The notes beneath the pieces are model-generated. The model was not told the origin of the DNA. It did no database searches and saw only the letters and a list, made by a program, of their open reading frames with translations. Both the position numbers and the translations under genes were made by a program. Below are positions 16,460-25,259 of a stretch of 64,000 nucleotides of DNA, one piece after another (positions within the stretch are counted from its first letter, which is position 1; every line of letters begins with the position of its first letter). The stretch is from Frigidibacter oleivorans (lineage in GTDB: Bacteria > Pseudomonadota > Alphaproteobacteria > Rhodobacterales > Rhodobacteraceae): NCBI RefSeq assembly GCF_003993775.1, contig NZ_RJRZ01000005.1:1-64000 (forward strand), given 5' to 3'.

Positions 16460-17422
16460 ATGATGCCGAATACCTTTGCCCCCACGATCACGATCGATGC
16501 CCACCACGCCGACCATGTTGGCCGCCGTTCGGCGCAACAGGTGCTGGCCACGGCGTTTGCAGCGACGCTCGTCGCCCTGACCGCGACTGCCGGGCTGGCC
16601 GAGACCTCGCGTAGCGGCACGATCGTCGCGGGCGGAGCCGACTACGGCTACAGGATCTCTGGCGAAGGCTCGCCCCTGCTGCTGCTGCACGGCGGATTGA
16701 TGTCATACGACTCGTTTGATCCCATCCTTCCGCTGCTCGAAGAAAGCCACGAAGTCATCGCGGTCGATCTGCTCGGCCACGGTCGCACCGCACTGGGAAC
16801 GCGCAGCTTCGACATGGCGGAACTCGGCGCGGACGTGGGCGCGATCCTGACGGAACTCGGCTACGACACTGTTGACGTCCTCGGCTATTCGCTGGGCGGC
16901 GGCGTCGCACTGCAGCTTGCCCTCACGGACCCCGAGCGCATCGACCGGATGGTCCTTGTCTCGACCACGTATTCCTCGGACGGCTTCTTTCCCGAGATCA
17001 AGCAGCAGCAGGTGGCGATCGGGGCCGACATCGCGCCCATGATGGCAGAGACACCGATGTATCAGAACTACGCCGCCCTTGCCCCGGTGCCCGAGGACTT
17101 CCCGAGGCTACTCGACGAACTCGGAACGGTCATGCGCGCAGAGTTCGACATGAGCGATTTCATCGAAACACTCGAAATGCCGGTGATGCTGGTCTACGGC
17201 GACAGCGACATGATCACGCCGCAACACATGATCGAGTTCTACGCCCTACTCGGCGGCGGTCAGCAGGACGGTGGCTGGATGGGCGAGACGATGAGCCGGA
17301 ACCGGCTCGCCATTCTGCCCGGGCTGACCCACTACAATATCTTCATGTCCCCTGCCCTAGCGGAAACATCGCTCGGTTTCATCAACGAGACGGAAACCGC
17401 GACCCCGGCCACCTCGAACTGA
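16460..17422 (+). CDS. Secreted alpha/beta hydrolase
   Basis: The ATG at 16460 (with AGGA upstream) gives 320 residues; ATG at 16436 is an alternative. After a short polar N-terminus there is an export signal (VLATAFAATLVALTATAGLAE). The mature hydrolase has LLLLHGGLMSYDSF, VDLLGHGRTA, nucleophile elbow GYSLGGG, acid in VYGDSDMITP and histidine in LPGLTHYN. It precedes tetR in the same operon and sits under a TetR-type operator, so it is likely induced by its substrate. Confidence 0.87.
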   Translation: MMPNTFAPTITIDAHHADHVGRRSAQQVLATAFAATLVALTATAGLAETSRSGTIVAGGADYGYRISGEGSPLLLLHGGLMSYDSFDPILPLLEESHEVIAVDLLGHGRTALGTRSFDMAELGADVGAILTELGYDTVDVLGYSLGGGVALQLALTDPERIDRMVLVSTTYSSDGFFPEIKQQQVAIGADIAPMMAETPMYQNYAALAPVPEDFPRLLDELGTVMRAEFDMSDFIETLEMPVMLVYGDSDMITPQHMIEFYALLGGGQQDGGWMGETMSRNRLAILPGLTHYNIFMSPALAETSLGFINETETATPATSN

Positions 17423-17483
17423 CCGCCCTCACTGCCATGACGGTCGCGCCCCCGGCGCGGCCGACCAAAGACCGGAGCCACCA

Positions 17484-18113
17484 ATGACCGACCCAGAGAC
17501 CAGGACCGACCGCCGCCGCAAGGACGCCCGCACCCGGCTTCTCGATGCCGCCGTGGACATGGTACGCCAGCGCGGTTTCGGGGCGACGCGGGTCGACGAT
17601 CTCTGCGCCGCGGCCGGTGTAACAAAGGGCGCCTTCTTCCATCACTTCAAGACCAAGGAAGAGATGGGCGTCGCCGTCATCGCCCATTGGGTCGAAACTA
17701 CCGACCGGCTGTTCGCCGCGGCCCCGCATCATCGGCGCGCCGATCCGCTGGACCGGGTCCTGGGCTATCTCGACATGCGCAAACAGATCGGACAGGGCGA
17801 GATCGCCGATTTCTCCTGTGTCGCGGGCACCACCGTGCAGGAAATCCACGCCAGCAGCCCGTTGATCCGCAGCGCGGCCGAAGACGCGGTGCGCGCCGGG
17901 GCCGCGCATGTCGAGCACAACCTGGAACTGGCGCTTGCCGCGCAGCCGGTCGCAGGTGTGACGGCCGGCAGCCTGGCGCTTTACGTGCAGACTATCCTTC
18001 AGGGCTCCATCGTGGTGGCCAAGGCACTGGCCGACGACCGCCCGGTGACGGACGCCATCGAGCACCTGCAGCGCTACCTGCGCCAACTCTTCGACCGGCC
18101 CGCCGCCGCGTGA
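17484..18113 (+). CDS. TetR-family repressor
   Basis: 209 residues. The N-terminal HTH reads RTRLLDAAVDMVRQRGFGATRVDDLCAAAGVTKGAFFHHFKTKEEMGVAVIAHW. The C-terminal part matches TetR ligand domains that contain a conserved cysteine (DFSCVAGTTVQEIHASSPLIR). It lies 61 bases after the hydrolase and most likely represses the shared promoter through the 16400-16417 palindrome. Confidence 0.92.
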   Translation: MTDPETRTDRRRKDARTRLLDAAVDMVRQRGFGATRVDDLCAAAGVTKGAFFHHFKTKEEMGVAVIAHWVETTDRLFAAAPHHRRADPLDRVLGYLDMRKQIGQGEIADFSCVAGTTVQEIHASSPLIRSAAEDAVRAGAAHVEHNLELALAAQPVAGVTAGSLALYVQTILQGSIVVAKALADDRPVTDAIEHLQRYLRQLFDRPAAA

Positions 18114-18333
18114 GGTTCTGCGCAGGAAATCGCGAAGACGACTCGAAAGGACCAGCGCCCTGCGGCGCACCGACCGCAACACCAACCGGACTGTCCCGGA
18201 TCGCGCCGGGCCATCGCCGCCCGGACACGCAACCGCTGTCAAAGTGCGACGGCCTCTGCCTCGGGCCTGACGCGTCGCCCGAAACGGTTGGCCAGAGCCC
18301 GCGGCGCTGCAGAACCTTACGGCCCGCCGCAGT

Positions 18334-18657
18334 TCAGCCGCCGACAGTGCCGTGACTGTGGCGTATCGACAGGATCTGCACGGACCGGGGCAGCTCCAGA
18401 AGGAATTCCCTGTCCCGTGGCAGGTGATGAATCGCCCCCGGATCGGCGCCGGTGAAGGTCGCCATCGCATCGAAATCCGCCCAGTAGGACACGGTCACGA
18501 ATTCCGAATACTCCGCCGCGTCTTCGCGGAACGTCTGGACGCCAAGCGCCTTCTCGATCAGCGGGCGGATCCCCACCTCGTAGTTGTAGGCCTCGTAATC
18601 ATCGGCCTTTTCAGGCGATGTCCGGCCGCGCCAGACCCTTGCGACTGTCGGTTTCAT
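18334..18657 (-). CDS. ABM-like stress-responsive dimeric protein
   Basis: The ATG at 18657 follows GGAGGG. The 107-residue product (MKPTVARVWRGRTSPEKADDYEAY, VTVSYWADFDAMATFTG, ending in a histidine-bearing tail) resembles antibiotic-biosynthesis-monooxygenase-type proteins that carry the EYSEFVTVSYW core. Function unknown. It follows the VOC gene at 18777 on the same strand, 119 bases away. Confidence 0.7.
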   Translation of the reverse strand: MKPTVARVWRGRTSPEKADDYEAYNYEVGIRPLIEKALGVQTFREDAAEYSEFVTVSYWADFDAMATFTGADPGAIHHLPRDREFLLELPRSVQILSIRHSHGTVGG

Positions 18658-18776
18658 ATCGAACCCTCCAACAGGCGCAGCTTCAGATAGGGCTGCGCGA
18701 TCCCGCAGCAATCTGTCCGCCTGCGCATCGCACCACCGCCAGAGGCGACCGACCCCGGCCCGCCTGCCCCCGCCCG

Positions 18777-19202
18777 TCAGGTCGGCAGCGCCTCTTCCGC
18801 GAACTGGGCCTGGAACTCGGCCGTCGGCGGGATCGGGGTGATCACGTCGATCAGCACGCCATCGGGATCGCGGGTGATAAAATGCCGCTGGCCAAAGGCT
18901 TCGTCCCTGAGCGGCAGCAGGATCGGGAGCCCTTCGGCCACAAGACGGTCATGGACCGCATTGACATCTGCCACTTCGAAATTGAGCAGCAGGCCCGAGA
19001 CCCGCCCCCGCCCCTCTGCTGGAATGGTTTCGTGGGTGCCATCGAGAAGCGCGAGATTGACCCCCGCATCCTCGGCCGATTGCAGATGCACGTACCAGTC
19101 CGCCTCGAACAGCGGGCGGAACCGGAAGTGCCGCTGATAGAATGCGCTGGCGGCAGCGACGTCCCCGACCATCAGAACCGGATAATATTGCGTGGACTTC
19201 AT
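18777..19202 (-). CDS. VOC-family glyoxalase-like protein
   Basis: 141 residues with one VOC domain: [36 protein letters not shown], then [54 protein letters not shown]. The C-terminal histidine (QRHF) and late D/E residues suit metal binding. The gene is divergent from the TetR at 19269, with two operators in between. Confidence 0.88.
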   Translation of the reverse strand: MKSTQYYPVLMVGDVAAASAFYQRHFRFRPLFEADWYVHLQSAEDAGVNLALLDGTHETIPAEGRGRVSGLLLNFEVADVNAVHDRLVAEGLPILLPLRDEAFGQRHFITRDPDGVLIDVITPIPPTAEFQAQFAEEALPT

Positions 19203-19221
19203 GGACTTGCTCCTTCATAAA

Positions 19222-19268
19222 ACATACACTCTGCATGTAAGTCGGGAATTAACATACAGGCTGTATGT
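19222..19268. promoter_or_regulatory. Twin 17-bp TetR operators
   Basis: ACATACAGGCTGTATGT (19252-19268) is a perfect palindrome around one central base. A second imperfect copy, ACATACACTCTGCATGT, lies at 19222-19238. Their starts are 30 bases apart, about three helical turns, so both face the same side of the DNA. They fill the space between the divergent VOC and tetR genes; the second ends one base before the tetR ATG. Confidence 0.78.
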
Positions 19269-19838
19269 ATGCAAGAGAGAAAACCGAATGCCGAACGGCG
19301 TGCGGAAACCCGCGCGGCCCTCATCGGCGCAGCGCGGGCACTGTTCCTCGAGAAAGGCTTCGCCGATACCGGCACGCCCGAGATCGTGCGACACGCGGGC
19401 GTGACGCGGGGCGCGCTCTATCACCATTTCGAGGACAAGACGGCGGTCTTCGCGGCCGTGATCGCGGCGGAAGCCAACGCAGTACAGGCGGATGTCGAGG
19501 CCGCAGCACCAGGACGCGACCGGGAGGCCCTGCTGGACGGTGCCACGGCCTGGTTCGAGGCGATGCGTCAGCCGGGCCGTGCGCGGCTTCTGCTGCTCGA
19601 AGGTCCGGCTGTGCTGGGTATCTCCGAAATGCGCCGGATCGACCGTGAGCGCGGCGGCGCCGGACTTCGCGAGGCTATGATCAGCGCCAGGCCTGACACT
19701 GATGAGGCAGAGATCGAGGCGCTGGCCGACCTTGTCTCGGCACTTTTCGACCGCGCGGCTCTTGCCATCGAAGACGGCGCCGAGCCCGGTGCCTACCATG
19801 CATCAATACGCCGGATAATAATAACCTTGGGCCAATAA
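19269..19838 (+). CDS. TetR-family repressor
   Basis: 189 residues: HTH region ALIGAARALFLEKGFADTGTPEIVRHAGVTRGALYHHFEDKTAVFAAVIAAE, then a ligand domain similar to the TetR_C group with LLLLEGPAVLGISEMRRIDRE. The ATG at 19269 directly abuts the operator and has no Shine-Dalgarno, so the transcript may be leaderless or the operator may double as leader. It probably represses itself and the divergent VOC gene. Confidence 0.9.
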   Translation: MQERKPNAERRAETRAALIGAARALFLEKGFADTGTPEIVRHAGVTRGALYHHFEDKTAVFAAVIAAEANAVQADVEAAAPGRDREALLDGATAWFEAMRQPGRARLLLLEGPAVLGISEMRRIDRERGGAGLREAMISARPDTDEAEIEALADLVSALFDRAALAIEDGAEPGAYHASIRRIIITLGQ

Positions 19839-19855
19839 CCGCGCCTCGTGTGCCA

Positions 19856-20248
19856 TCAGACCTCTTCGTCCGGGTAGGGTAGCGCCTGCAGGTCCACGTT
19901 CACGAAATCCGGCTCTGGCGTCGGATTGAGCCGAATTGCAGCGATCTTGCACCGGTCTTCGACCAGCGCCTTCAGTACCCGGTGCATTCCATCCATCAGG
20001 CGTCCCTCGCCGCAGATTAGAATTGGCCACTTCAGGTCTGCTTCGGCCACCAACCGCAGGTGCACAGCAATAGACCTTGGGGTGGGAAATCTGTCCTCCC
20101 CCTGATACCACCAAAGCGTGTCTATTTCCGCCAGGGACTCAATGGCGATCCACTCGACTGGCACGCCGCGCGATAGACGCACAAGACGATGGACATCCCA
20201 AGTATGGCGTTCGCCGCCGACCGTCCGGGTATGATACTGTTTTCTCAT
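19856..20248 (-). CDS. Small ParB-like conserved protein
   Basis: 130 residues from the ATG at 20248. The core TLWWYQGEDRFPTPRSIAVHLRLVAEADLKWPILICGEGRLMDGMHRVLKALVEDRCKIAAIRL resembles ParB-N/sulfiredoxin-like domains, with GRLMDGMHRVLKA in the position of the GxRR/GxHR nucleotide motif. It is much shorter than chromosomal ParB and lacks an HTH. It is a known type of stand-alone conserved hypothetical in bacteria. No functional link to its neighbours is evident. Confidence 0.65.
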   Translation of the reverse strand: MRKQYHTRTVGGERHTWDVHRLVRLSRGVPVEWIAIESLAEIDTLWWYQGEDRFPTPRSIAVHLRLVAEADLKWPILICGEGRLMDGMHRVLKALVEDRCKIAAIRLNPTPEPDFVNVDLQALPYPDEEV

Positions 20249-20344
20249 GACCGTTCTCTTTTGCTGCGAGCGTCTCTGCAAGACCTGGTCGCCTCACCCC
20301 GGACCCAATCGTACTGATGTCTCCAACAACGTCTCCGCCGGGCG

Positions 20345-21256
20345 TCACGCCTGATTTGACCGTGTTTGCCCGCGCCATTCCGACGGGGACATGCCTCGGC
20401 GCTTACGGAAGGCGCGCGCTAGGTAGCTCGGGCTGGTGAAGCCCACATCGAATGCAATCTCCGTCAATGACGCATTAGAGGTCGAAAGTAGGCGCGCGGC
20501 GCGTTCAACGCGCCGGTCTGTGATAACCTCGAGTGGCGTTCGCCCGGAAGTAGCCCGGAATGCGCGGTAGAAATGACCTTCCGACATGTTCAGCTCCGCA
20601 GCGAGTTCCGCGATCCGGATGTGTTCCGTCAGTCCGGCCTCCATTCGCTCTGTCACGCGCCTCATTTGCCAATCCGTTAGCCGGTATTGGCACGATTGCC
20701 CTCGGATGACCTGACGGGACATCCGCAACAAATGATCGGTCAGAACAATGACCACCGCATCGCACCATGTGGGATCGAGCGCCCCGTCCGCCTTCAGAAC
20801 CTGATCCATCTGCGCGACCAACGAAGCGATCAGTGGGTCCCTAGCGACCGTGAAGGGGGGAATTCGCGCCAATAAATCATCCGTCCCCCGGAAGCTGTCG
20901 GCGTCAATGGCAACGGCACCCCAACTCCATGCCACGTTCGACAGGGTAAGGTCGCGCCCGCACCCTGCGGGAAGGAAAGAGATGGTCCCGATGGTATCTC
21001 GCCCGTCAAAGATATTGCCATCATCCGTGCGGAAGCGATGCCGTTCTGCCCCGCCGGTGAGCGTGGCCATGACAAGATGACTCGAGGATTTGATCCGCCC
21101 CTCAACACGTTCGGTAAAGGGGCGATAGCCATTTTCATACCGCGCTCCCTGCCAGGCTATGCTGCTCCGGATCTCAGGTGGTCGACTGAGTTGCCAAGGT
21201 GAGATGTCCTCTTTTTCCAGTGCGATATCCTTTCTGAATCGACACCGGCTTTCCAA
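20345..21256 (-). CDS. AraC-family regulator
   Basis: About 303 residues with two helix-turn-helix motifs at the C-terminus (IRIAELAAELNMSEGHFYRAFRATSGRTPLEVITDRRVERAARLL and SLTEIAFDVGFTSPSYLARAFRKRRGMSPSEWR). The N-terminal half is a cupin-type sensing domain with HRFRTDDGN. The frame opens with TTG at 21256 and has no clear ribosome site, so the start is uncertain. It is divergent from the TetR at 21376. No enzyme lies directly beside it. Confidence 0.88.
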   Translation of the reverse strand: MESRCRFRKDIALEKEDISPWQLSRPPEIRSSIAWQGARYENGYRPFTERVEGRIKSSSHLVMATLTGGAERHRFRTDDGNIFDGRDTIGTISFLPAGCGRDLTLSNVAWSWGAVAIDADSFRGTDDLLARIPPFTVARDPLIASLVAQMDQVLKADGALDPTWCDAVVIVLTDHLLRMSRQVIRGQSCQYRLTDWQMRRVTERMEAGLTEHIRIAELAAELNMSEGHFYRAFRATSGRTPLEVITDRRVERAARLLSTSNASLTEIAFDVGFTSPSYLARAFRKRRGMSPSEWRGQTRSNQA

Positions 21257-21375
21257 GTCGGCACGTGCGGACGAGCATAGTCGTTACGCACCGTTACGAC
21301 AATTGTTCTGAACGCAAATCCTCGTTAGTTTGCCGAAAAGCGTTCTCACCCTTTGACCGACAGGAGCAGGCACGC

Positions 21376-21954
21376 ATGTCAAAGGCCAGACCCCCGACGG
21401 GATCGCGCCGCAATCCCAGAGTATCCGAAGCAATACTGGATGCGGCCCGCGAGATTTTGACCGAACGGGGAGCCGCCGGGTTCAGCATGGAAGCGGTTGC
21501 CCAGCGTGCAGGTGCCGGAAAGCCGACGATCTACCGCTGGTGGCCAACGCGTGCTGACCTCCTGATGGATGTCTATGAACGCGAGAAGCTCGTCTCAGTT
21601 GTACCGGCTCAGAGCGATGATCCCAACGACGACCTCCTCCGCTATACGGTGAATCTTTGGCAGTTCTGGAGCACACATACGGCAGGACAGGCATTTCGTG
21701 GCCTGATCGCGGAGGCCCAGTCCTCTCCGGCCGCCATGACCGCGCTGCGCGATCGCTTCCTGCCACCGCGCCTTTCGACGATCCGGGAGATGCTGGGACG
21801 GATCCTGTCGCAGGCCAGCGCCGAAGAGATCGACCTGCGTGCCCGGCTCTGGCTTGGCTTTTCGTGGCAGGCCCTATTGCAGGACCAGATCCTGATGGAG
21901 GAAGTGGATATCGGCCGCGCTATCGCGATCATCACCTGCCCGAGCGGTGCCTAG
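21376..21954 (+). CDS. TetR-family regulator
   Basis: 192 residues from the ATG at 21376, which follows CAGGAGCAGG. The HTH is AILDAAREILTERGAAGFSMEAVAQRAGAGKPTIYRWWPTRADLLMDVYERE and the C-terminal domain matches the TetR_C type with FRGLIAEAQSSPAAMTALRDRFLPPR. It overlaps the convergent MarR gene by 4 bases at its 3' end. Target unknown. Confidence 0.9.
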   Translation: MSKARPPTGSRRNPRVSEAILDAAREILTERGAAGFSMEAVAQRAGAGKPTIYRWWPTRADLLMDVYEREKLVSVVPAQSDDPNDDLLRYTVNLWQFWSTHTAGQAFRGLIAEAQSSPAAMTALRDRFLPPRLSTIREMLGRILSQASAEEIDLRARLWLGFSWQALLQDQILMEEVDIGRAIAIITCPSGA

Positions 21955-22376
21955 CGCTTGTAGCATGCGGACTGACGAAGCAGCTGGATAAGCGTAATGC
22001 GCTGGCGTGCATCGAGCGCGCCAAATATGGCGTCCTGGACATCTGCCATGACCTCCTTGAGCGCAATGGCCCCGTGCTGACCGGCTTCAGTCAACGAGAC
22101 GAGTTTCTTGCGGCCATGCTTTGGATCCGGCTCGCGCCGAATGAGACCGCGCTCCTCCAGCGACCGGACGGTATGGGTCACGTCGCGTGGGTCAAGCAAG
22201 ACTGCCTCGCCCAATCGCGCCTGCGACATTCGCCCAGTGCCGGCAAGAATTGCAATACAGCGATACTCGTAACCATCGAACCCGGCCTTCCGCAGGCCAG
22301 ACAGCACCTGACGATGGGACCGTGTGGCGGCAGAACTAAGCACCCATGACGGAAGATCGGTGAATTCTGAGGACAT
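21951..22376 (-). CDS. MarR-family regulator
   Basis: 141 residues: winged helix SQARLGEAVLLDPRDVTHTVRSLEERGLIRREPDPKHGRKKLVSLTEAGQHGAIALKEV with the GRKKLVSLT wing. It is divergent from the small winged-helix-like gene at 22451. Two palindromes lie in the 74-base gap and are its likely operators. Confidence 0.9.
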   Translation of the reverse strand: MSSEFTDLPSWVLSSAATRSHRQVLSGLRKAGFDGYEYRCIAILAGTGRMSQARLGEAVLLDPRDVTHTVRSLEERGLIRREPDPKHGRKKLVSLTEAGQHGAIALKEVMADVQDAIFGALDARQRITLIQLLRQSACYKR

Positions 22377-22408
22377 GTAGAGCTCCGCCAGGACCAGGGC
22401 TCTAAAGT

Positions 22409-22445
22409 GTTGGTGTCACCAACTCAATATTGGCAACACCAATAT
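22409..22445. promoter_or_regulatory. Paired MarR-type palindromes
   Basis: GTTGGTGTCACCAAC (22409-22423) is a perfect 7+1+7 palindrome. Right after it ATATTGG (22427-22433) and CCAATAT (22439-22445) form a second perfect 7-bp inverted repeat with a 5-base centre. They share the TTGG/CCAA core and lie in the divergent promoter region of the MarR gene and the gene at 22451. Confidence 0.7.
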
Positions 22446-22450
22446 AACGG

Positions 22451-22900
22451 ATGATGCCCCGATTCCAACCTCCGGCCACTGCCACTGTTATCGGTCCGAC
22501 AGAGAACGCGCTAAGAGCGTTGCTTCTGCCGTCGCTTGCGACGACACGTATCGACACCTATGGCGAAAGGATCCTGCTCAATGCTGTGTCCGCGGCCGTT
22601 CGTTCTGCGGACATCCCCTGGCGCACGGCCGTGCGCCAAGCGCTTTGTGTCGAGCCACAGAAAGTCGATGACATGCTGTGCCGTATGAGATCCACCGGCC
22701 TTCTTGGTCCAGATGACACGCCGACCGCCCTCGGAGCCGCCGAGCTCGAACGCGGAAGTTCAGCCATTGCCGCGATCACCTCTGATCTTGTCGATGGCAT
22801 AGACGAACCCGGACAGGCGATCACGCGCACCGTCCTTAAGCGCATCGGCACCAGCGCCCGTGACTTGCTAGCGTCGCCGCCCTATTCATTGACTTCATAG
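22451..22900 (+). CDS. Small winged-helix-like protein of unknown function
   Basis: 149 residues. The C-terminal half (VDDMLCRMRSTGLLGPDDTPTALGAAELERGSSAIAAITSDLVDGIDEPGQAITRTVLKRI) has the order of a MarR wing and last helices, but the usual DNA-recognition helix is weak. A truncated relative occurs at 43937-44113. It is divergent from the MarR gene and shares its operators. It overlaps the convergent FGE-like gene by 19 bases. It may be a MarR-like co-regulator; this is inference. Confidence 0.6.
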   Translation: MMPRFQPPATATVIGPTENALRALLLPSLATTRIDTYGERILLNAVSAAVRSADIPWRTAVRQALCVEPQKVDDMLCRMRSTGLLGPDDTPTALGAAELERGSSAIAAITSDLVDGIDEPGQAITRTVLKRIGTSARDLLASPPYSLTS

Positions 22901-23613
22901 GCACAGCGAAAGCCGATATAGACCACCGCGAAATCGGCGGGCTTCCACTGCATCGCATCGGCGCGCATCTGCGCGGGTCCATACCACCATGACCCGCCAG
23001 CGGTCAGCGCCTGCCCTGCGTCGCGATCAGCCAGCCACTCCCATACGTTGCCGCCCATGTCGAAAAGCCCGTTGATTCCCAGACGTGTCGCACCGGCGGG
23101 CGCATGGCGCGGCCATGGATCATGACCAGCGCCATTAGCACCGTCGGCGCTTTCGCCTGTCGGATAGGGATAGCGGCGCCCGATCTCGAATCCCCCCGCC
23201 GCACCCTGCCCCTGTTCTGTGTACCCGGCACCTTCCCAATCATCCCGGGTGGGCAGGCGTCCCCCGGCCCAGGCGCAGAAATCTCGCGCTTCGAACCAGG
23301 TCACATGCACGGCCGGCTCCAACCTGTCGGCCGCCGGAGTGCCGAAGGGCGCCCGCCAGGTCCAGCCTGGCCGCCTTTCCCAGCCGGCGCCCCATTCGTT
23401 TCCGCCTCCGCTCCGCTCGGCCGTTGTGAGCAGGGACGTCGCATCAACGAAGGCGGCGAAGCGGCCTACCGTCACCTCGGTCCGATCGAGCGCGACCTGC
23501 CCGAGCACGACGCGGTCAGGGGTGGCCTGCGCGCCTGCAGCACCGGCCCAAGCAGCGACCAATGCAGCGGTCAGCGCGCAGGCCCTCGTCAGCCGCGTTG
23601 CGGGAAGGGCCAT
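22882..23613 (-). CDS. Exported formylglycine-generating enzyme (SUMF1)-like protein
   Basis: 243 residues with a signal peptide (ALTAALVAAWAGAAGAQA). The rest is an FGE-sulfatase domain: LDRTEVTVGRFAAFVDAT, VHVTWFEARDFCAWAGGRLPTRDDWEGAGY, GINGLFDMGGNVWEWLAD, a GGSWW motif and the terminal GFRCAYE. It is short, and the paired active-site cysteines of true FGE are not visible, so it is probably a binding or accessory member. Its start overlaps the end of the Tat-exported aldo/keto reductase by 25 bases, so the two are co-translated. Confidence 0.82.
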   Translation of the reverse strand: MALPATRLTRACALTAALVAAWAGAAGAQATPDRVVLGQVALDRTEVTVGRFAAFVDATSLLTTAERSGGGNEWGAGWERRPGWTWRAPFGTPAADRLEPAVHVTWFEARDFCAWAGGRLPTRDDWEGAGYTEQGQGAAGGFEIGRRYPYPTGESADGANGAGHDPWPRHAPAGATRLGINGLFDMGGNVWEWLADRDAGQALTAGGSWWYGPAQMRADAMQWKPADFAVVYIGFRCAYEVNE

Positions 23614-24635
23614 GTCACCACGCCTCCGTAGGTCTTTCCCGGATAGGGCGGCTGTCGCAGCGCCTCGGACACTCCGGGGAGTTCAGCGTAATAGCTTGCC
23701 ATGCGTTCGCGCATCTCCACATCGGGCAAATCACCGTAGAGAGCGCCCATATTGTCCGCGACGTGCTCCGGGTTCGAGGTCGCCGGCACGACATTGGTCA
23801 CGGCCGGATGTGAAACGATCCACTTCAGGAAATACTGCGCCCAGCTCTCGATTCCCAGCTCGGCGGCAAAATCCGGCAATGGCTGATCGGCGACAGGAGT
23901 AAACAGCCGCGCCTTTTCGAAGGGGATATTGATCTGAACCGCGACGCCATTGTCAGCGCAGGCATCCAGCAGCCGTTGCTCCGGTGTACGGGACAGGATC
24001 GTATAAGCGATCTGAACAAAATCCAGAGTACCCGTGTTCACCAGCCGCTCCATTGTATCCCAGTACTCCGGACTCCACTGCGTGGCGCCAATGTAGCGCA
24101 CGACGCCTTCCTCCTTCTTCTGCGCCAGCCAGTGCCGGACCTGATCATGGTTCTCCAGCGAGTGTACTTGTAGGACATCGATCTGGTTCCGCCAGAGGCG
24201 CTCCTGCGACTGTCGCAACTGCCGTTCGGAGTGCGAGTTGTCCGAAAGGTAGTCCCCGGTGGTCCACGTCTTGTTGGTAATGAACATCTCGTTCGTGAGC
24301 CCGAGCTCGGTGAGGTAGTCACCTGTCACGACTTCGGACATACCGTAGAGCGGGGACGTGTCGATGACGCGCCCGCCCGCCTCATGGAACCGCCTCAAGA
24401 CGTCCCTTACATGGTCCCGCGGTTCGCCCGGAGTGATGTCGAAAGTTTCGAATGTTCCAAGGCCGATAACCGGAACCTGCTCCCCAGTCGCGGGAATGGC
24501 GCGCAAGATGGGCCGCGGACCATTTTCCTGCGCCAGAGCTGCGCGTGGCCTGGCATAGGCGGTAAGAGCCATGGCCGAGGCGCCGGCGATGAATGCTCGA
24601 CGGCTGGTGCTTCGCGGTGAAGATGTGTAGGTCAT
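23589..24635 (-). CDS. Tat-exported aldo/keto reductase
   Basis: 348 residues from the ATG at 24635. The N-terminus STSRRAFIAGASAMALTAYARPRAALA is a twin-arginine signal, so the enzyme is exported folded. The AKR domain has VIGLGTFETFD, VIDTSPLYGMSE, FITNKTW, VLQVHSLEN and VVPATSNPEHVADN. A periplasmic aldo/keto reductase is unusual because NADPH is cytoplasmic; the protein may use another redox partner. It is followed without a gap by the FGE-like gene. Confidence 0.88.
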   Translation of the reverse strand: MTYTSSPRSTSRRAFIAGASAMALTAYARPRAALAQENGPRPILRAIPATGEQVPVIGLGTFETFDITPGEPRDHVRDVLRRFHEAGGRVIDTSPLYGMSEVVTGDYLTELGLTNEMFITNKTWTTGDYLSDNSHSERQLRQSQERLWRNQIDVLQVHSLENHDQVRHWLAQKKEEGVVRYIGATQWSPEYWDTMERLVNTGTLDFVQIAYTILSRTPEQRLLDACADNGVAVQINIPFEKARLFTPVADQPLPDFAAELGIESWAQYFLKWIVSHPAVTNVVPATSNPEHVADNMGALYGDLPDVEMRERMASYYAELPGVSEALRQPPYPGKTYGGVVTWPFPQRG

Positions 24636-24823
24636 GCTATCGATCCTGTTCGAAGGGTTTCGATGGAACATCGCCTTCTCCAGCCCCCCGCGCGCGTCCG
24701 ATCCTGACCAATCGACACGATCCTCACCATAATGCGACCGATGCCCGACTATGACTTTGGTGACGAAGGAAGGCCAGAGCACTGACGTTCCGACAGAACT
24801 TTGGCAGACCTTCCGGAGGGCTT

Positions 24824-25225
24824 TCAGACAGACCACTGGTCGATATCTGTCTGCACCCACTCGGTCGCATGGTGGATATCGATTGTCTGCAAACGGCCCG
24901 GGCCGAGATTCTCGAACCGGTGCGGCAACCCCATCGGGCCGAGCACCACCTCCCCTGCGCCGACTTCGACAACGGTGTTACCGACGAAGAACTTGGCCCG
25001 TCCTTCGATTACCAAAAAAGTCTCGTCATAGGGATGCACGTGCCACCGCGGGCCGGCCCCGATCTCGTCGGTGCCATAGGCAAGGATCGTGACCGGACCG
25101 CCGAGGGTGCCTCCTGCCACCACTCCGCGCCATGGACCGGCGGCGGTGGCATCAAACAGTTTCGACCTCGTGGCGAGCCGTCCATCCGGCACCACATCGT
25201 CGGGATCAAAATCGTGTCGTGACAT
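24824..25225 (-). CDS. Cupin-domain protein
   Basis: 133 residues. A single cupin barrel: WHVHPYDETFLVIEGRAKFFVG (motif 1 with H-x-H, E) and GLPHRFENLGPGRLQTIDIHH (motif 2). It probably binds a metal and a small ligand. A close paralogue lies at 46162-46551 (both have WRG, GxGP, HVHPYDETF and VLGP before xPHRFEN). The reading frame is open upstream through the C-terminal half of a damaged SRPBCC gene, so the annotated ATG at 25225 may be preceded by read-through. Confidence 0.88.
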   Translation of the reverse strand: MSRHDFDPDDVVPDGRLATRSKLFDATAAGPWRGVVAGGTLGGPVTILAYGTDEIGAGPRWHVHPYDETFLVIEGRAKFFVGNTVVEVGAGEVVLGPMGLPHRFENLGPGRLQTIDIHHATEWVQTDIDQWSV

Positions 25226-25259
25226 GAGACCTTTCCTTTCCCTTCGGCCTGCCTCCGCA

